Assembly: GCA_965261775.1 (NCBI GenBank)
Contig: OZ253477.1
Span: 1,240,001 to 1,304,000 of the forward strand
Reading direction: 5' to 3'
Origin: G965261775 sp965261775
GTDB lineage: Bacteria; Pseudomonadota; Gammaproteobacteria; Eutrophobiales; Eutrophobiaceae
DNA: 64,000 nucleotides
This document shows, one piece after another, positions 40,870 through 50,045 of this stretch; the stretch's first letter is position 1; the number at the start of each line of letters is the position of its first letter. The position numbers and the translations under genes are program-made. The notes beneath the pieces are model-generated. The model made no database searches and had not been told where the DNA came from. It saw nothing but the letters and a program-made list of their open reading frames with translations.

Positions 40870-42063
40870 ATGCAACTTGAATGGTTTTTGTTCGGGTTGC
40901 TCTTGCCGATAGTTGTATTTGGCTGTTGGTGGATATTCTGTTATTTCTCCAAATCAAAAAACGATGCTGTTTCCGGTGTATTTCATCCCGATTACTTAAA
41001 GGGTTTAAACTTTGTCCTGAATGAACAGCCGGACAAGGCGATTGAGATATTTATCCGTCTGCTGGAAGTCGATAGCGGAACTGTCGATATTCATTTCGCT
41101 CTGGGCAGTTTGTTCCGCCGTCGCGGTGAGGTCGATCGCGCCATTCACATTCATCAGAATCTGATAGCAAGACCCAGCTTAAACCGGCAACAACGGGCAC
41201 ACGCTTTACTGGAACTGGGGATGGATTATATGCATTCCGGTTTGTTGGACCGCGCCGAAAATGTGTTTTTTGAACTGGTTGATACCGGCTTGCATCTTGA
41301 ACAGGCCTACAAGGGGTTGCTGGATATCTATCAACAGGAAAAAAACTGGGAAGAAGCGATTACCATTGCCTGTAAGCTGAAGTCCCTGAGCGGCGAGTTT
41401 CTGAATGACATGATTGCCCAGTTTTATTGTGAATGTGCGGACATTGCGCTGAGCGTTGATAATCTGAAAGAAGTCAGACGGCTTGTTCGAAAAGCGATGA
41501 GGTTCCATCCAAAATGTGTGCGCGCCAGTCTGATTGAAGCCGAAATGCAACAGCGTCTCGGCAAATTCAAATTGGCAATAAAAGCATACAAGCGCGTTGA
41601 ATACCAGGATGGCGATTTTATCACCGAGGTTGTTGAACCCTTGTATAAATGTTATCGCGAGATAGATCAGGTTGATGAATTTGTGGAATATATCAGGACA
41701 CTCGCACACACCCATGGCGGTATGAACCTGTTACTGTCCCTGTCGGAACTGATCGCGGAGCGAGAAGGCAAGCGCGCGGCGATTCGCTTTATCGCAGATG
41801 AATTAAAAAATCATCCGATAACCAGGACCGTAGACCGTTTCAAGACCGTAGACCGTTTAATTGAATATGCTTTGCCCAAAACCGAAGGCGAAATCCACGA
41901 ATATCTGAAAATGGTCAAACAACTAACCGGACGACTGATTGAAAAACAGGCTACCTATAAATGCAATCATTGCGGTTTTGATACCCGCTCCTTGTATTGG
42001 CAATGTCCGGGTTGTAAATACTGGGAAACGGTAAGACCCGTCTCTGGAGACGTCGGTGAATAA
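40870..42063 (+). CDS. lapB: Lipopolysaccharide assembly protein LapB (YciM)
   Basis: LapB recruits LpxC to FtsH and thereby balances LPS and phospholipid synthesis. The 397-residue protein has an N-terminal membrane anchor (about 5-22), a long TPR region (HPDYLKGLNFVLNEQPDKAI, LALGSLFRRRGEVDRAIHIHQ-type units) and a C-terminal rubredoxin-like knuckle with Cys365, Cys368, Cys379 and Cys382 (CNHC, CPGC). A short in-frame duplication (TVDRFK-TVDRLI, residues about 319-330) makes it slightly longer than usual. It overlaps pyrF by 8 bp. Confidence 0.95.
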   Translation: MQLEWFLFGLLLPIVVFGCWWIFCYFSKSKNDAVSGVFHPDYLKGLNFVLNEQPDKAIEIFIRLLEVDSGTVDIHFALGSLFRRRGEVDRAIHIHQNLIARPSLNRQQRAHALLELGMDYMHSGLLDRAENVFFELVDTGLHLEQAYKGLLDIYQQEKNWEEAITIACKLKSLSGEFLNDMIAQFYCECADIALSVDNLKEVRRLVRKAMRFHPKCVRASLIEAEMQQRLGKFKLAIKAYKRVEYQDGDFITEVVEPLYKCYREIDQVDEFVEYIRTLAHTHGGMNLLLSLSELIAEREGKRAAIRFIADELKNHPITRTVDRFKTVDRLIEYALPKTEGEIHEYLKMVKQLTGRLIEKQATYKCNHCGFDTRSLYWQCPGCKYWETVRPVSGDVGE

Positions 42064-42757
42064 GCGCCGCGTCATTGTCGCCCTTGATTATCCCGAGGCA
42101 AAATCGGCCATTGAGCTTTGCCGGAAGCTCGACCCGACAAGTTGTCGGGTCAAGGTTGGAAAGGCGTTGTTCACCTGTTCGGGACCCTCGTTGATTGAAC
42201 AACTGCATGCGGCCGGTTTTGATGTTTTCCTGGATATGAAGTATCACGATATTCCCAATACTGTGGCCGCCGCCTGTCTGGCGGCGGCGGACCTGGGCGT
42301 ATGGATGTTAAATGTCCATGCGGCCGGTGGTCGCGCCATGCTGGAAACAGCAAGAGAAGCGATTGACAAGACTTCCTCAAAACCGCTGCTGGTTGCGGTA
42401 ACAGTGCTAACCAGCCTTGCTCAAAAAGACCTGGCGGAAACCGGTATTAACAACAGTGTGGATGAACAGGTGATGAAACTGGCAATGCTGGCCAGGCGAT
42501 CCGGCCTGGACGGCATTGTCTGTTCCGCCATGGAAGCCAGGCTCATGTGTGATCAGATGGGTCGGGATTTCTGCCTGGTGACCCCCGGTATCCGCCCGGA
42601 GAAAGCCCCCGCGGATGATCAAAGGCGCATCATGACGCCGCTGGAGGCCATGCGGTCTGGAAGTCACTATCTGGTGATCGGACGCCCTTTGACGACAGCA
42701 CCGGACCCATTGGCAATGTTAAACGCTATCAACGCGGAAATTTCAGAATATCTGTGA
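42056..42757 (+). CDS. pyrF: Orotidine 5'-phosphate decarboxylase
   Basis: PyrF decarboxylates OMP to UMP. The 233-residue TIM barrel has RVIVALDYPEAKSAIELCRK, VKVGKALFT, the catalytic DMKYHDIPNTV (Asp-x-Lys-x-x-Asp), VHAAGGRAMLETA, and GIRPEKAPADDQRR with the phosphate-binding YLVIGRPLT. It starts with GTG inside the lapB end, in line with the yciM-pyrF order of other gammaproteobacteria. A perfect 9-bp inverted repeat lies in its codons 26-32. Confidence 0.95.
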   Translation: MNKRRVIVALDYPEAKSAIELCRKLDPTSCRVKVGKALFTCSGPSLIEQLHAAGFDVFLDMKYHDIPNTVAAACLAAADLGVWMLNVHAAGGRAMLETAREAIDKTSSKPLLVAVTVLTSLAQKDLAETGINNSVDEQVMKLAMLARRSGLDGIVCSAMEARLMCDQMGRDFCLVTPGIRPEKAPADDQRRIMTPLEAMRSGSHYLVIGRPLTTAPDPLAMLNAINAEISEYL

Positions 42758-42801
42758 GGCGTATTGTACGCGCCATCGTTTATTAGAACGCCTCTATTGT
42801 A

Positions 42802-45800
42802 ATGCCATCATCTATCGGACAAAGTGTATTATCGCCCCGACTACCGGGCACGGATCATGCCAAAATCACCTGGTCGTATCTTTACGGCAGTAGCCACTCA
42901 TTGGCGCTGTCCAACCTTGCCGAAAAAAACAAGTCGCTACTCGTCATCCTGACGCCCGATGTGAACAGCACTGTCAATATCGTGGATGAGCTCGGGGCTT
43001 ATCTTGCCAATACAAAGACAATGCCGGTGATAACTTTCCCTGATTGGGAAACCCTGCCATATGATCTGCTATCGCCGCACGAGGATATTATTTCCGAGAG
43101 ACTGGCAGTGTTATCTGCTCTGTTTGATCTCAAAAAGGGTATCCTGGTGGTTCCGGTAACAACCGCAATGCATCGCCTGCTACCGATAGATTATCTGTCG
43201 GCAAACAGTCTGAGACTGAATACCGGCCAGATTATCCAGCCGGATGAGTTCAAGCAGGAATTGAACCGCAAAGCCTATCGCTTTGTCGGGCAGGTGTCCG
43301 AACACGGGGAAGTCGCGGTCCGCGGTTCCTTGCTGGATATTTTCCCGATGGGTGCCGACCGGCCTTACCGTGTCGATCTGTTTGACGACCGTATCGACAG
43401 TATCCGCAGCTTTGATATTGAGACACAACTTTCCATACAGACAGTGGACTCCTTTCGGATATTACCCGCCCGCGAAGTGGCGTTGATTGATAAACACATC
43501 ACCTGCTTTCGCGCTAACTGGCGGGCGCATTTTGAGGGGAACCCGAATCAATCCCCAATCTATCGCGATGTCAGTCAAGGATTGGCGCCAGCCGGAATTG
43601 AATACTATCTTCCCTTGTTTTATGACAGTACCAGCACGCTGTTTGATTATATTAACGACCGTGCCATCGTCGTCCTGGATGAAGGGGTTGAAGAGGCGGC
43701 AGAGGCGTTTGGGAAAGTGGTTGAGGCGCGTTATGAGCAGCAGCATTGCGATGCCGAAAGGCCGCTCTTGCCACCCGACAGCCTTTTTCTGCGCGGCGAT
43801 GAGCTTTCTGCCCGGGTGCAGCACTTTTCCCGGATCGAGATCAGCAATCTCACGACCAGGGTCGAGGCAGAGGCGGTGGAATACAATACGGACTTGCCGA
43901 CCGGCCTTCTGGTAGATACACGCGCCAAAGAGCCGCTTGCTCTGCTCAACCGTTTCCTGGATGAATTTGACGGGCGCGTGTTGATCGCTGCCGAAACGCA
44001 GGGCCGACGCGAAACCATCATGACTTTGTTGAAAAAGAAGTACGGTCTGCCGCCCGTGGTCGACGGCTGGCATGAATTTCTGCAAAGCGATATTAAACTC
44101 GCCATCGCCGTTCTGCCACTGGAGCGTGGTCTGATTATCCATCAGCCGAATATTGCCGTTATCACAGAAGCACAACTGTTTGGCGAGCGCACTGTGCGCC
44201 AGCGGCAGCGCAAACGCAAACAGCAGGATGCGGAAACCATCATTCGTAATCTGACCGAATTAAAGATCGGCGCTCCGATAGTGCATGAAGAACATGGTGT
44301 GGGCCGTTATTGCGGTTTGATCACGCTGGAAACGGCCGGTATCCCCAGTGAATTCATTCAGCTTGAATACGCTGGCGGCGACAAGCTCTATGTGCCGATC
44401 TCCGCTCTGGAACGGGTCTATCGTTACATCGGGCTTGAGGCGGAATACGCTCCCTTGCATAAACTCGGCAACCGACAATGGGAAAAAACCAAACGCAAGG
44501 CAGCGGAGAAAACCTACGATGTTGCGGTGGAACTGCTGGAATTACAGGCGCATCGTCTGGCAAAAAAGCGGCAATCTTTCGATTACAATCAAGCGGATTA
44601 TCAGACGTTTATTCGAGGTTTTCCATTTATCGAAACGCCTGATCAGCATGATGCAATACAGGCCGTTATGGCAGATATGCGGAGTGACCGGCCGATGGAC
44701 CGACTGATCTGCGGCGATTCCGGTTTTGGTAAAACGGAGGTGGCGATGCGGGCCGCTTTTATCGCTGTGCAGAATAACAGGCAGGTGGCGCTACTGGCAC
44801 CGACCACATTGCTGGCGCAACAACATTATGAAAACTTCGTGAACCGTTTTGCCGACTGGCCGACCAGGATAGAACTGCTCTCCCGTTTCCGCAACCGCAA
44901 AGAACAGGATGCAACACTGAGCTCAATGGCGAATGGTCGCACCGACATTGTGATCGGCACGCATAAACTATTGCAGAGCGACATTCGTTTCAAAAATCCG
45001 GGTTTGATTATCATTGACGAAGAACATCGTTTTGGTGTTCGCCAGAAAGAAAAGCTAAAATCCCTGCGCGCCAATATTGATATATTGACCCTGACCGCTA
45101 CCCCGATACCACGGACATTAAGCATGGCGCTTTCAGATTTGCGGGAACTCTCCATCATCGCCACGCCACCCGAACGGCGTCTGGCCGTGAAGACCTTTAT
45201 CAGGGAACACAGTGACGCGCTGTTGAGAGAAGCTCTGCTACGCGAGATAAGACGCGGCGGACAGGCGTTTTATCTGCATAATAACGTGAAAGATATTGAG
45301 CGTGTTGCCGACCATATCAGACAAATTCTGCCCGAAGCGTCCGTTAACCTCGCCCATGGACAGATGCCGAAAAGACGACTCGAATCAGTCATGCTGGATT
45401 TTTATCATCGCCGTTTCAATGTGCTGGTCTGTACGACGATCATCGAAACCGGGATCGATGTGCCGATCGCAAACACGATTATTATTGACCGCGCCGACAA
45501 GTTCGGTCTCGCCCAGCTTTACCAGTTGCGCGGGCGTGTCGGACGTTCTCATCATCAGGCTTATGCCTATCTTATCGTACCGCCGCGACAGTCAATGGCC
45601 GCCGATGCGATAAAGCGGCTGGAGGCGGTTGAGGCCCTGGAAAAACTGGGCATCGGGTTTACGCTGGCGACGCATGATCTTGAGATAAGGGGTGCGGGTG
45701 AGGTCCTCGGAGAAGGACAGAGCGGTCATATCCAGGAAATTGGTTTTGGTCTGTACATGGAATTTCTGGACAGGGCCGTGCATGCCATCAAGGCCGGGCG

Positions 45801-46278
45801 ACACCCTGAACCGGAACAGTCTGTGGACCACGGGGTTGAGATTAATCTGCATATTCCGGCATTGATCCCGGCGGAATTTCTACCGGATGTTCATCTGCGT
45901 TTGATTATGTACAAACGTATCGCTGGCGCCGTAACGGATACCGATCTGATTGAATTGAAGGAAGAAATGAGAGACAGGTTCGGTCCGCTTCCACCGCCAG
46001 CGCAAAACCTTTTTGAAATTAATCGTCTGAAACAGTGTGCCCTGCCACTCTCTGTACGTCGGGTGGATTTGGCGGAAAAGGGCGGGAACATCTCTTTTTA
46101 CCCGAAGGCCAATATCAATATCGACCGTATTTTTCGGCTGATACAGTCCGAACCTTCCACTTACCGGTTTGACGGCGTGGACCGGCTCAAAATCAGCAAA
46201 GACCTGCCCGATGCGGACAGTCGCCTGGAAATACTGGAATATCTTCTCAACGAAATAGCCCTGCGGGATGTGGCATAA
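42802..46278 (+). CDS. mfd: Transcription-repair coupling factor Mfd
   Basis: Mfd removes RNA polymerase stalled at lesions and recruits UvrAB. The 1158-residue protein has the UvrB-like N-terminus (ITFPDWETLPYDLLSPHEDI), the RNA polymerase interaction domain (GAPIVHEEHGVGRYCGL), the RecG-like translocase with GDSGFGKTEVAMRAAF (most Mfd read GDVGFGKTE), DEEHRFGVRQKEKLK, TLTATPIPRTLSMAL and TTIIETGIDVP, and the C-terminal TRCF domain (LHIPALIPAEFLPDVHLRL). Length is close to E. coli (1148). Its stop touches the next gene. Confidence 0.97.
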   Translation: MPSSIGQSVLSPRLPGTDHAKITWSYLYGSSHSLALSNLAEKNKSLLVILTPDVNSTVNIVDELGAYLANTKTMPVITFPDWETLPYDLLSPHEDIISERLAVLSALFDLKKGILVVPVTTAMHRLLPIDYLSANSLRLNTGQIIQPDEFKQELNRKAYRFVGQVSEHGEVAVRGSLLDIFPMGADRPYRVDLFDDRIDSIRSFDIETQLSIQTVDSFRILPAREVALIDKHITCFRANWRAHFEGNPNQSPIYRDVSQGLAPAGIEYYLPLFYDSTSTLFDYINDRAIVVLDEGVEEAAEAFGKVVEARYEQQHCDAERPLLPPDSLFLRGDELSARVQHFSRIEISNLTTRVEAEAVEYNTDLPTGLLVDTRAKEPLALLNRFLDEFDGRVLIAAETQGRRETIMTLLKKKYGLPPVVDGWHEFLQSDIKLAIAVLPLERGLIIHQPNIAVITEAQLFGERTVRQRQRKRKQQDAETIIRNLTELKIGAPIVHEEHGVGRYCGLITLETAGIPSEFIQLEYAGGDKLYVPISALERVYRYIGLEAEYAPLHKLGNRQWEKTKRKAAEKTYDVAVELLELQAHRLAKKRQSFDYNQADYQTFIRGFPFIETPDQHDAIQAVMADMRSDRPMDRLICGDSGFGKTEVAMRAAFIAVQNNRQVALLAPTTLLAQQHYENFVNRFADWPTRIELLSRFRNRKEQDATLSSMANGRTDIVIGTHKLLQSDIRFKNPGLIIIDEEHRFGVRQKEKLKSLRANIDILTLTATPIPRTLSMALSDLRELSIIATPPERRLAVKTFIREHSDALLREALLREIRRGGQAFYLHNNVKDIERVADHIRQILPEASVNLAHGQMPKRRLESVMLDFYHRRFNVLVCTTIIETGIDVPIANTIIIDRADKFGLAQLYQLRGRVGRSHHQAYAYLIVPPRQSMAADAIKRLEAVEALEKLGIGFTLATHDLEIRGAGEVLGEGQSGHIQEIGFGLYMEFLDRAVHAIKAGRHPEPEQSVDHGVEINLHIPALIPAEFLPDVHLRLIMYKRIAGAVTDTDLIELKEEMRDRFGPLPPPAQNLFEINRLKQCALPLSVRRVDLAEKGGNISFYPKANINIDRIFRLIQSEPSTYRFDGVDRLKISKDLPDADSRLEILEYLLNEIALRDVA

Positions 46279-46988
46279 TGTCAACGTCTTCTATGAGAAA
46301 AACCGAAATGTTTGCCGTGTGCCGAATCTCTCCTGTCTTGATAATGATACTGCTGTGCTTTTCACCGTGCATATCGGCGGCGTCCTGGTATCGGGTGGAA
46401 GTCATTGTTTTTGACCGCCCCTATCCCGGGGCCGAAGGTGAAAAATGGCGGAACGAACCCCTGTCGTTGCCGGACAATCTGGTTGAATTAAAGTCGGCCG
46501 GTTTTTCTACCGCCGAAAAAAACCTGATCGCTTATATGATCCTGGGTAAAAACCATCATCATCTTGCCGGTATCCGCGATAAGCTCACATTTTCCAACGG
46601 TTACCGGCTTTTGACACATATAGCCTGGCAACAACCGGCGTTCAGGGGCAGCCGATCTCCCTATGTGCGTTTGCAGGTATTGAGCAATGATCGCGAAAGT
46701 ACTGCCGTGCCGGAGTCGACCTGGCAATATGCCATGTCAGGTCGCGTTATTGACGGCTCAATACGTATCCGTAGCGGTTTTTATCTGTACGCCGATGTTC
46801 ATCTGTTCTATTCCAGACAATTGCCCCCGGAACAGAAAATCATCCGAACCGACAGGGAGACTTTCGCCGGAACCGAAACAGAAAAAACAATTATGAAACT
46901 CAAGGAAACACGCCGGATAAAGCTCAATGAGATACACTATTTTGACCATCCGATGTATGGTGTAATTTTACGGGTAAGTCGTTTGTGA
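46278..46988 (+). CDS. CsiV-like periplasmic protein
   Basis: A 236-residue protein that begins with a signal peptide (VLIMILLCFSPCISAASWYR) and has the CsiV family pattern WYRVEVIVFDRP...EKWRNEP near the mature N-terminus, LTHIAWQQPAF, GSIRIRSGFYLYADVHLFYS and the terminal EIHYFDHPMYGVILRV. In Vibrio, CsiV is needed for RodA/PBP-linked periplasmic functions with LpoA; a peptidoglycan-related role is likely but inferred. It overlaps the mfd stop by one base and follows mfd as in related genomes. Confidence 0.82.
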   Translation: MSTSSMRKTEMFAVCRISPVLIMILLCFSPCISAASWYRVEVIVFDRPYPGAEGEKWRNEPLSLPDNLVELKSAGFSTAEKNLIAYMILGKNHHHLAGIRDKLTFSNGYRLLTHIAWQQPAFRGSRSPYVRLQVLSNDRESTAVPESTWQYAMSGRVIDGSIRIRSGFYLYADVHLFYSRQLPPEQKIIRTDRETFAGTETEKTIMKLKETRRIKLNEIHYFDHPMYGVILRVSRL

Positions 46989-47077
46989 GTCCGATAAACC
47001 CTGTCAATCCTCCTTGAAATATTCGCAGATTACACCGATTGTCTGCAACATGGCAGCCCTTCATTATTCATTTTTAT

Positions 47078-47839
47078 TCACTTGTCCGTTCCTTCAGCCA
47101 GCCGTGCCAGCAAAACATAAATACTGTCCATACCTGTCTTGAGATTATTATGAATAGTTTCCATAGTGATGATTTCGTCGGTTTTTCCAGCGGCCCAATT
47201 CACAACAAGCGCACAGCAAGCGTATTCAATCTCCAGCTCTCTTGCCAGCGCGGCCTCCGGTAATCCGGTCATCCCGACAATATCACAGCCGTCTTTCTCC
47301 ATTCTTTTGATTTCCGCCGCCGTCTCCAGTCTAGGCCCCTGGACCACACCGTAAATCGCGCCGTCATGGATGGCAATATTCGCCGTTGCGCCGGCATTGA
47401 GGATCTGTTGACGCAGTGTTGCCGAATAGGGATAGGTAAAATCGATATGTTTAACCGCCTCCAGACCCTCTTCATAAAAGGTGCCAGAACGTCCCCAGGT
47501 ATAATCAATCAACTGATCGGGGATAACAAGGCGGCGCGGTTTCATTTCCGCAGTAATACCGCCCACGGCGCTCACGGCAATAATGTTGCTGATCTGCAGT
47601 TCTTTCAGTGCCCGGATATTGGCCCGATAGTTAATACGGTGCGGTGGAATCTTGTGCCCGGCGCCGTGTCGAGGCAAAAACAGAATATCGTGATGATGAT
47701 ATTTCCCTGCGGTCACCAGGACGCGCCCCCAGGGCGTGTCCTGATGTATTTCCGCGGTGATTTCCAGTCCGGGGAGCTGATTTAAACCGCTACCGCCGAT
47801 GATCGCGAGTTTGTGAATACATTTTTTGCCTGCCTGCAT
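47078..47839 (-). CDS. mtnP: S-methyl-5'-thioinosine (or thioadenosine) phosphorylase
   Basis: A 253-residue MTAP/PNP-type phosphorylase. Landmarks are LAIIGGSGLNQLPGL, the phosphate-binding RHGAGHKIPPHRINYRAN, SAVGGI, and the substrate region GPRLETAAEIKRMEKDGCDIVGMTGLPEA. The NWAAGKT loop and the neighbouring phosphoribosyltransferase are like the Pseudomonas methylthioinosine phosphorylase type, which uses MTI formed from MTA. MTA as direct substrate cannot be excluded from sequence. It converges on the CsiV-like gene. Confidence 0.88.
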   Translation of the reverse strand: MQAGKKCIHKLAIIGGSGLNQLPGLEITAEIHQDTPWGRVLVTAGKYHHHDILFLPRHGAGHKIPPHRINYRANIRALKELQISNIIAVSAVGGITAEMKPRRLVIPDQLIDYTWGRSGTFYEEGLEAVKHIDFTYPYSATLRQQILNAGATANIAIHDGAIYGVVQGPRLETAAEIKRMEKDGCDIVGMTGLPEAALARELEIEYACCALVVNWAAGKTDEIITMETIHNNLKTGMDSIYVLLARLAEGTDK

Positions 47840-47881
47840 TTTATCTCACGTGTTGTGAATAGTACGGGAATGTTGGAACGG

Positions 47882-48454
47882 CTACGATTCCTTTAAGACG
47901 TAAATACCGTCCAGGTTGCGGTAGTATTCCTGATAATCCATGCCATAACCGATAATATAATAATCTGGAACGACCACACCGGAAAAATCCGCCTTTTTTA
48001 ACGGTCTGTCGCGACCGACTTCCTTGTTCGCCAATACGGCAGTGAGGATCTCCGTCGCGCCTTTTGCGTGACAGTATTGGATAATCTCAGTGAGGGTAAT
48101 ACCTTCATCAAGGATATCGTCAATGAGCAGTATCGTCCTGCCTTGTAGCGTTTTTTGCGGTTCTTTCAAGCATTTGAATTGACCGCCGCGAGTCTCGCCG
48201 CGATAACGTGTCGCGTGTATATAGTCCATTTGCAGGGGAAAGCCAAGTCGCGGGATCAGTTTGCCTGCCAGTATCACCCCCCCGATCATAACTACCAGGA
48301 TCAGCGGATTTTTTTCCCTTAATCGCATTGTGATCGCCGCCGCCATTCTGTCAATGGCACGTTCCACTTCCGCAGGGCTAAATAAAAGCTCGGCGTTTTC
48401 CGGCAGGTGTCGGCCCGGTGTCACACCAGTGTTTTTCCCGTTCATTGGTTTCAT
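47882..48454 (-). CDS. hpt: Hypoxanthine-guanine phosphoribosyltransferase family protein
   Basis: A 190-residue purine phosphoribosyltransferase. It has VVMIGGVILAGKLIPRLGFP, the TRYRGETRGG loop, and the PRPP-binding motif ILLIDDILDEGITL, followed by FSGVVVPDYYIIGYGMDYQEYYRNL. It probably salvages hypoxanthine released by the adjacent phosphorylase, since the two genes are in the same direction and 42 bp apart. This pairing is also found in Pseudomonas. The start overlaps a short upstream frame by four bases. Confidence 0.9.
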   Translation of the reverse strand: MKPMNGKNTGVTPGRHLPENAELLFSPAEVERAIDRMAAAITMRLREKNPLILVVMIGGVILAGKLIPRLGFPLQMDYIHATRYRGETRGGQFKCLKEPQKTLQGRTILLIDDILDEGITLTEIIQYCHAKGATEILTAVLANKEVGRDRPLKKADFSGVVVPDYYIIGYGMDYQEYYRNLDGIYVLKES

Positions 48455-48591
48455 TTGAATTCGGTGAGGTTGTTTTGCCCGATAAACTGGCAGAAAGCGT
48501 CGGGGGCGCGCACGCCGGCCCTGGCGAGACTACGAATGCGTCCGCCGGCAAAAACGCCAGACAAGGAGAAAACAATGGAAAATTCGGGCAT
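48451..48591 (-). CDS. Possible 46-residue protein coupled to hpt
   Basis: An ATG-started frame of 47 codons on the minus strand ends with TGA overlapping the hpt ATG (ATGA). The product starts MPEFSIVFSLSGVFAGG and continues basic and mixed (RIRSLARAGVRAPDAFCQFI). I do not recognise it. The four-base overlap is the main support; there is no clear ribosome-binding site. On the other strand a 27-codon frame with AAGGAG (48575-48658) overlaps it, so at most one is likely real. Confidence 0.3.
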   Translation of the reverse strand: MPEFSIVFSLSGVFAGGRIRSLARAGVRAPDAFCQFIGQNNLTEFK

Positions 48592-48770
48592 GACGGGGGA
48601 ATTTTACACGGTTTTAAGAAGGGCGCCGGTTTTGGGGGCGAAAAAATTACGGGAGTGAGGGTTTTTGATATACAATTCCGCCCACTACGCATAATATACG
48701 GGTATTCAGATTAAGGGCCGCTTACGGACGGACGTACTTTTTAATACGCAACAAAAACTGGGGACGACTT
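48592..48770 (+). promoter_or_regulatory. glyA upstream region with candidate promoter
   Basis: TTACGG (48646-48651) and TACAAT (48670-48675), with an 18-bp spacer, could serve glyA, leaving a leader of about 90 nt. Nothing else is supported in this stretch. I found no clear PurR or MetR box. Confidence 0.3.
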
Positions 48771-50024
48771 ATGTTTGGCAGAGATATGAAAGTTGAAGGG
48801 TTTGATGATGAGCTTTTTACGGCGCTGGCAGGTGAACGCCGTCGACAGGAAGAACACATTGAGTTGATTGCGTCGGAAAATATGGTCAGCCCCAGAGTGC
48901 TGGAATGCCAGGGATCGGTGTTGACCAATAAATACGCCGAGGGGTATCCAGGGAAACGTTACTACGGTGGTTGCAAATACGTAGACATTGCCGAACAGCT
49001 TGCGATAGATCGGGCGAAACAACTTTTCAATGCGGACTGGGTCAATGTTCAGCCGCATTCCGGTTCGCAGGCCAATGGCGCGGTCTATCATGCCTTGCTG
49101 CAACCAGGCGACACCATTCTGGGCATGAGTCTCGCTCATGGGGGTCACCTGACCCACGGCGCGGAGGTGAATCTTTCGGGTCGACTCTATAAGTCGGTTC
49201 AGTACGGGTTGGATCAGAATACCGGCGAGATTGATTATGATGAAGCGGAGCGCCTGGCGCTGGAACATAAACCCAAAATGATCGTGACCGGTTTTTCGGC
49301 CTATTCAAGACTGTTTGACTGGCAGCGTTTTCGCGACATCGCGGATCAGGTTGGCGCTCTGATGCTGGCGGATATTGCACATGTCTCCGGTCTGATAGCA
49401 GTGGACGAATATCCGAGCCCGGTGCAAATCGCCGATGTCACGACAACCACCACCCACAAGACTCTGCGCGGTCCGCGTTCGGGTCTTATCATGGGCAGGG
49501 CCAATGACGATATTCAAAAGAAAATCAACTTCACGGTGTTTCCGGGCTATCAGGGCGGCCCCCTGATGCATGTGATCGCCGCCAAAGCAGTCGCGTTTAA
49601 AGAGGCCATGCAACCCGAATTCAAAAACTATATCCAACAGGTCAAGAAGAACGCTAAAGTGATGGCGGAAACGTTTATGGAACGGGGCTTCAACATTGTG
49701 TCGGGGGGTACCGACAATCATATGTTTCTGGTGGATATGATCAAGAAAGGGCTGACCGGCAAAGAGGTGGATGCGGCGCTCGGTCGGGCCAATATTACAG
49801 CCAATAAAAACGCCGTCCCCAATGATCCACAATCGCCGTTTGTCACCAGTGGCATCCGTATCGGGACGCCTTCAATCACAACCCGCCGTTTTGACGAGGC
49901 GGATTGCGTACAGGTGACTAACTGGATCTGCGATATTATGGATAATATTAATGATGAATCCGTGGTTGAACGGGTAAGGAATCAGGTGCTTGAGCTTTGC
50001 CGGAAACGTCCTTTATACGAGTGA
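48771..50024 (+). CDS. glyA: Serine hydroxymethyltransferase
   Basis: GlyA interconverts serine and glycine with tetrahydrofolate. The 417-residue PLP enzyme shows ELIASENMVSPRVLE, KYAEGYPGKRYYGG, NVQPHSGSQANGAVY, ADIAHVSGLI and the PLP Lys230 in TTTTHKTLRGPRSGLI, plus the C-terminal TSGIRIGTPSITTRRF. Length equals E. coli. It is upstream of nrdR and the rib operon, the usual order in this class. Confidence 0.98.
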   Translation: MFGRDMKVEGFDDELFTALAGERRRQEEHIELIASENMVSPRVLECQGSVLTNKYAEGYPGKRYYGGCKYVDIAEQLAIDRAKQLFNADWVNVQPHSGSQANGAVYHALLQPGDTILGMSLAHGGHLTHGAEVNLSGRLYKSVQYGLDQNTGEIDYDEAERLALEHKPKMIVTGFSAYSRLFDWQRFRDIADQVGALMLADIAHVSGLIAVDEYPSPVQIADVTTTTTHKTLRGPRSGLIMGRANDDIQKKINFTVFPGYQGGPLMHVIAAKAVAFKEAMQPEFKNYIQQVKKNAKVMAETFMERGFNIVSGGTDNHMFLVDMIKKGLTGKEVDAALGRANITANKNAVPNDPQSPFVTSGIRIGTPSITTRRFDEADCVQVTNWICDIMDNINDESVVERVRNQVLELCRKRPLYE

Positions 50025-50045
50025 CGCGAGACGCCGGGGCGATGA

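Noticed and set aside
44700..44750. Ser in the Mfd Walker A (GDSGFGKTE instead of GDVGFGKTE) as a defect
   Set aside because: The catalytic Gly-Lys-Thr is intact and the changed position is not a nucleotide ligand.
48575..48658. 27-codon frame with an AAGGAG site on the plus strand
   Set aside because: Good ribosome-binding site, but the peptide has no recognisable feature and it overlaps the possible frame upstream of hpt; not listed as a gene.
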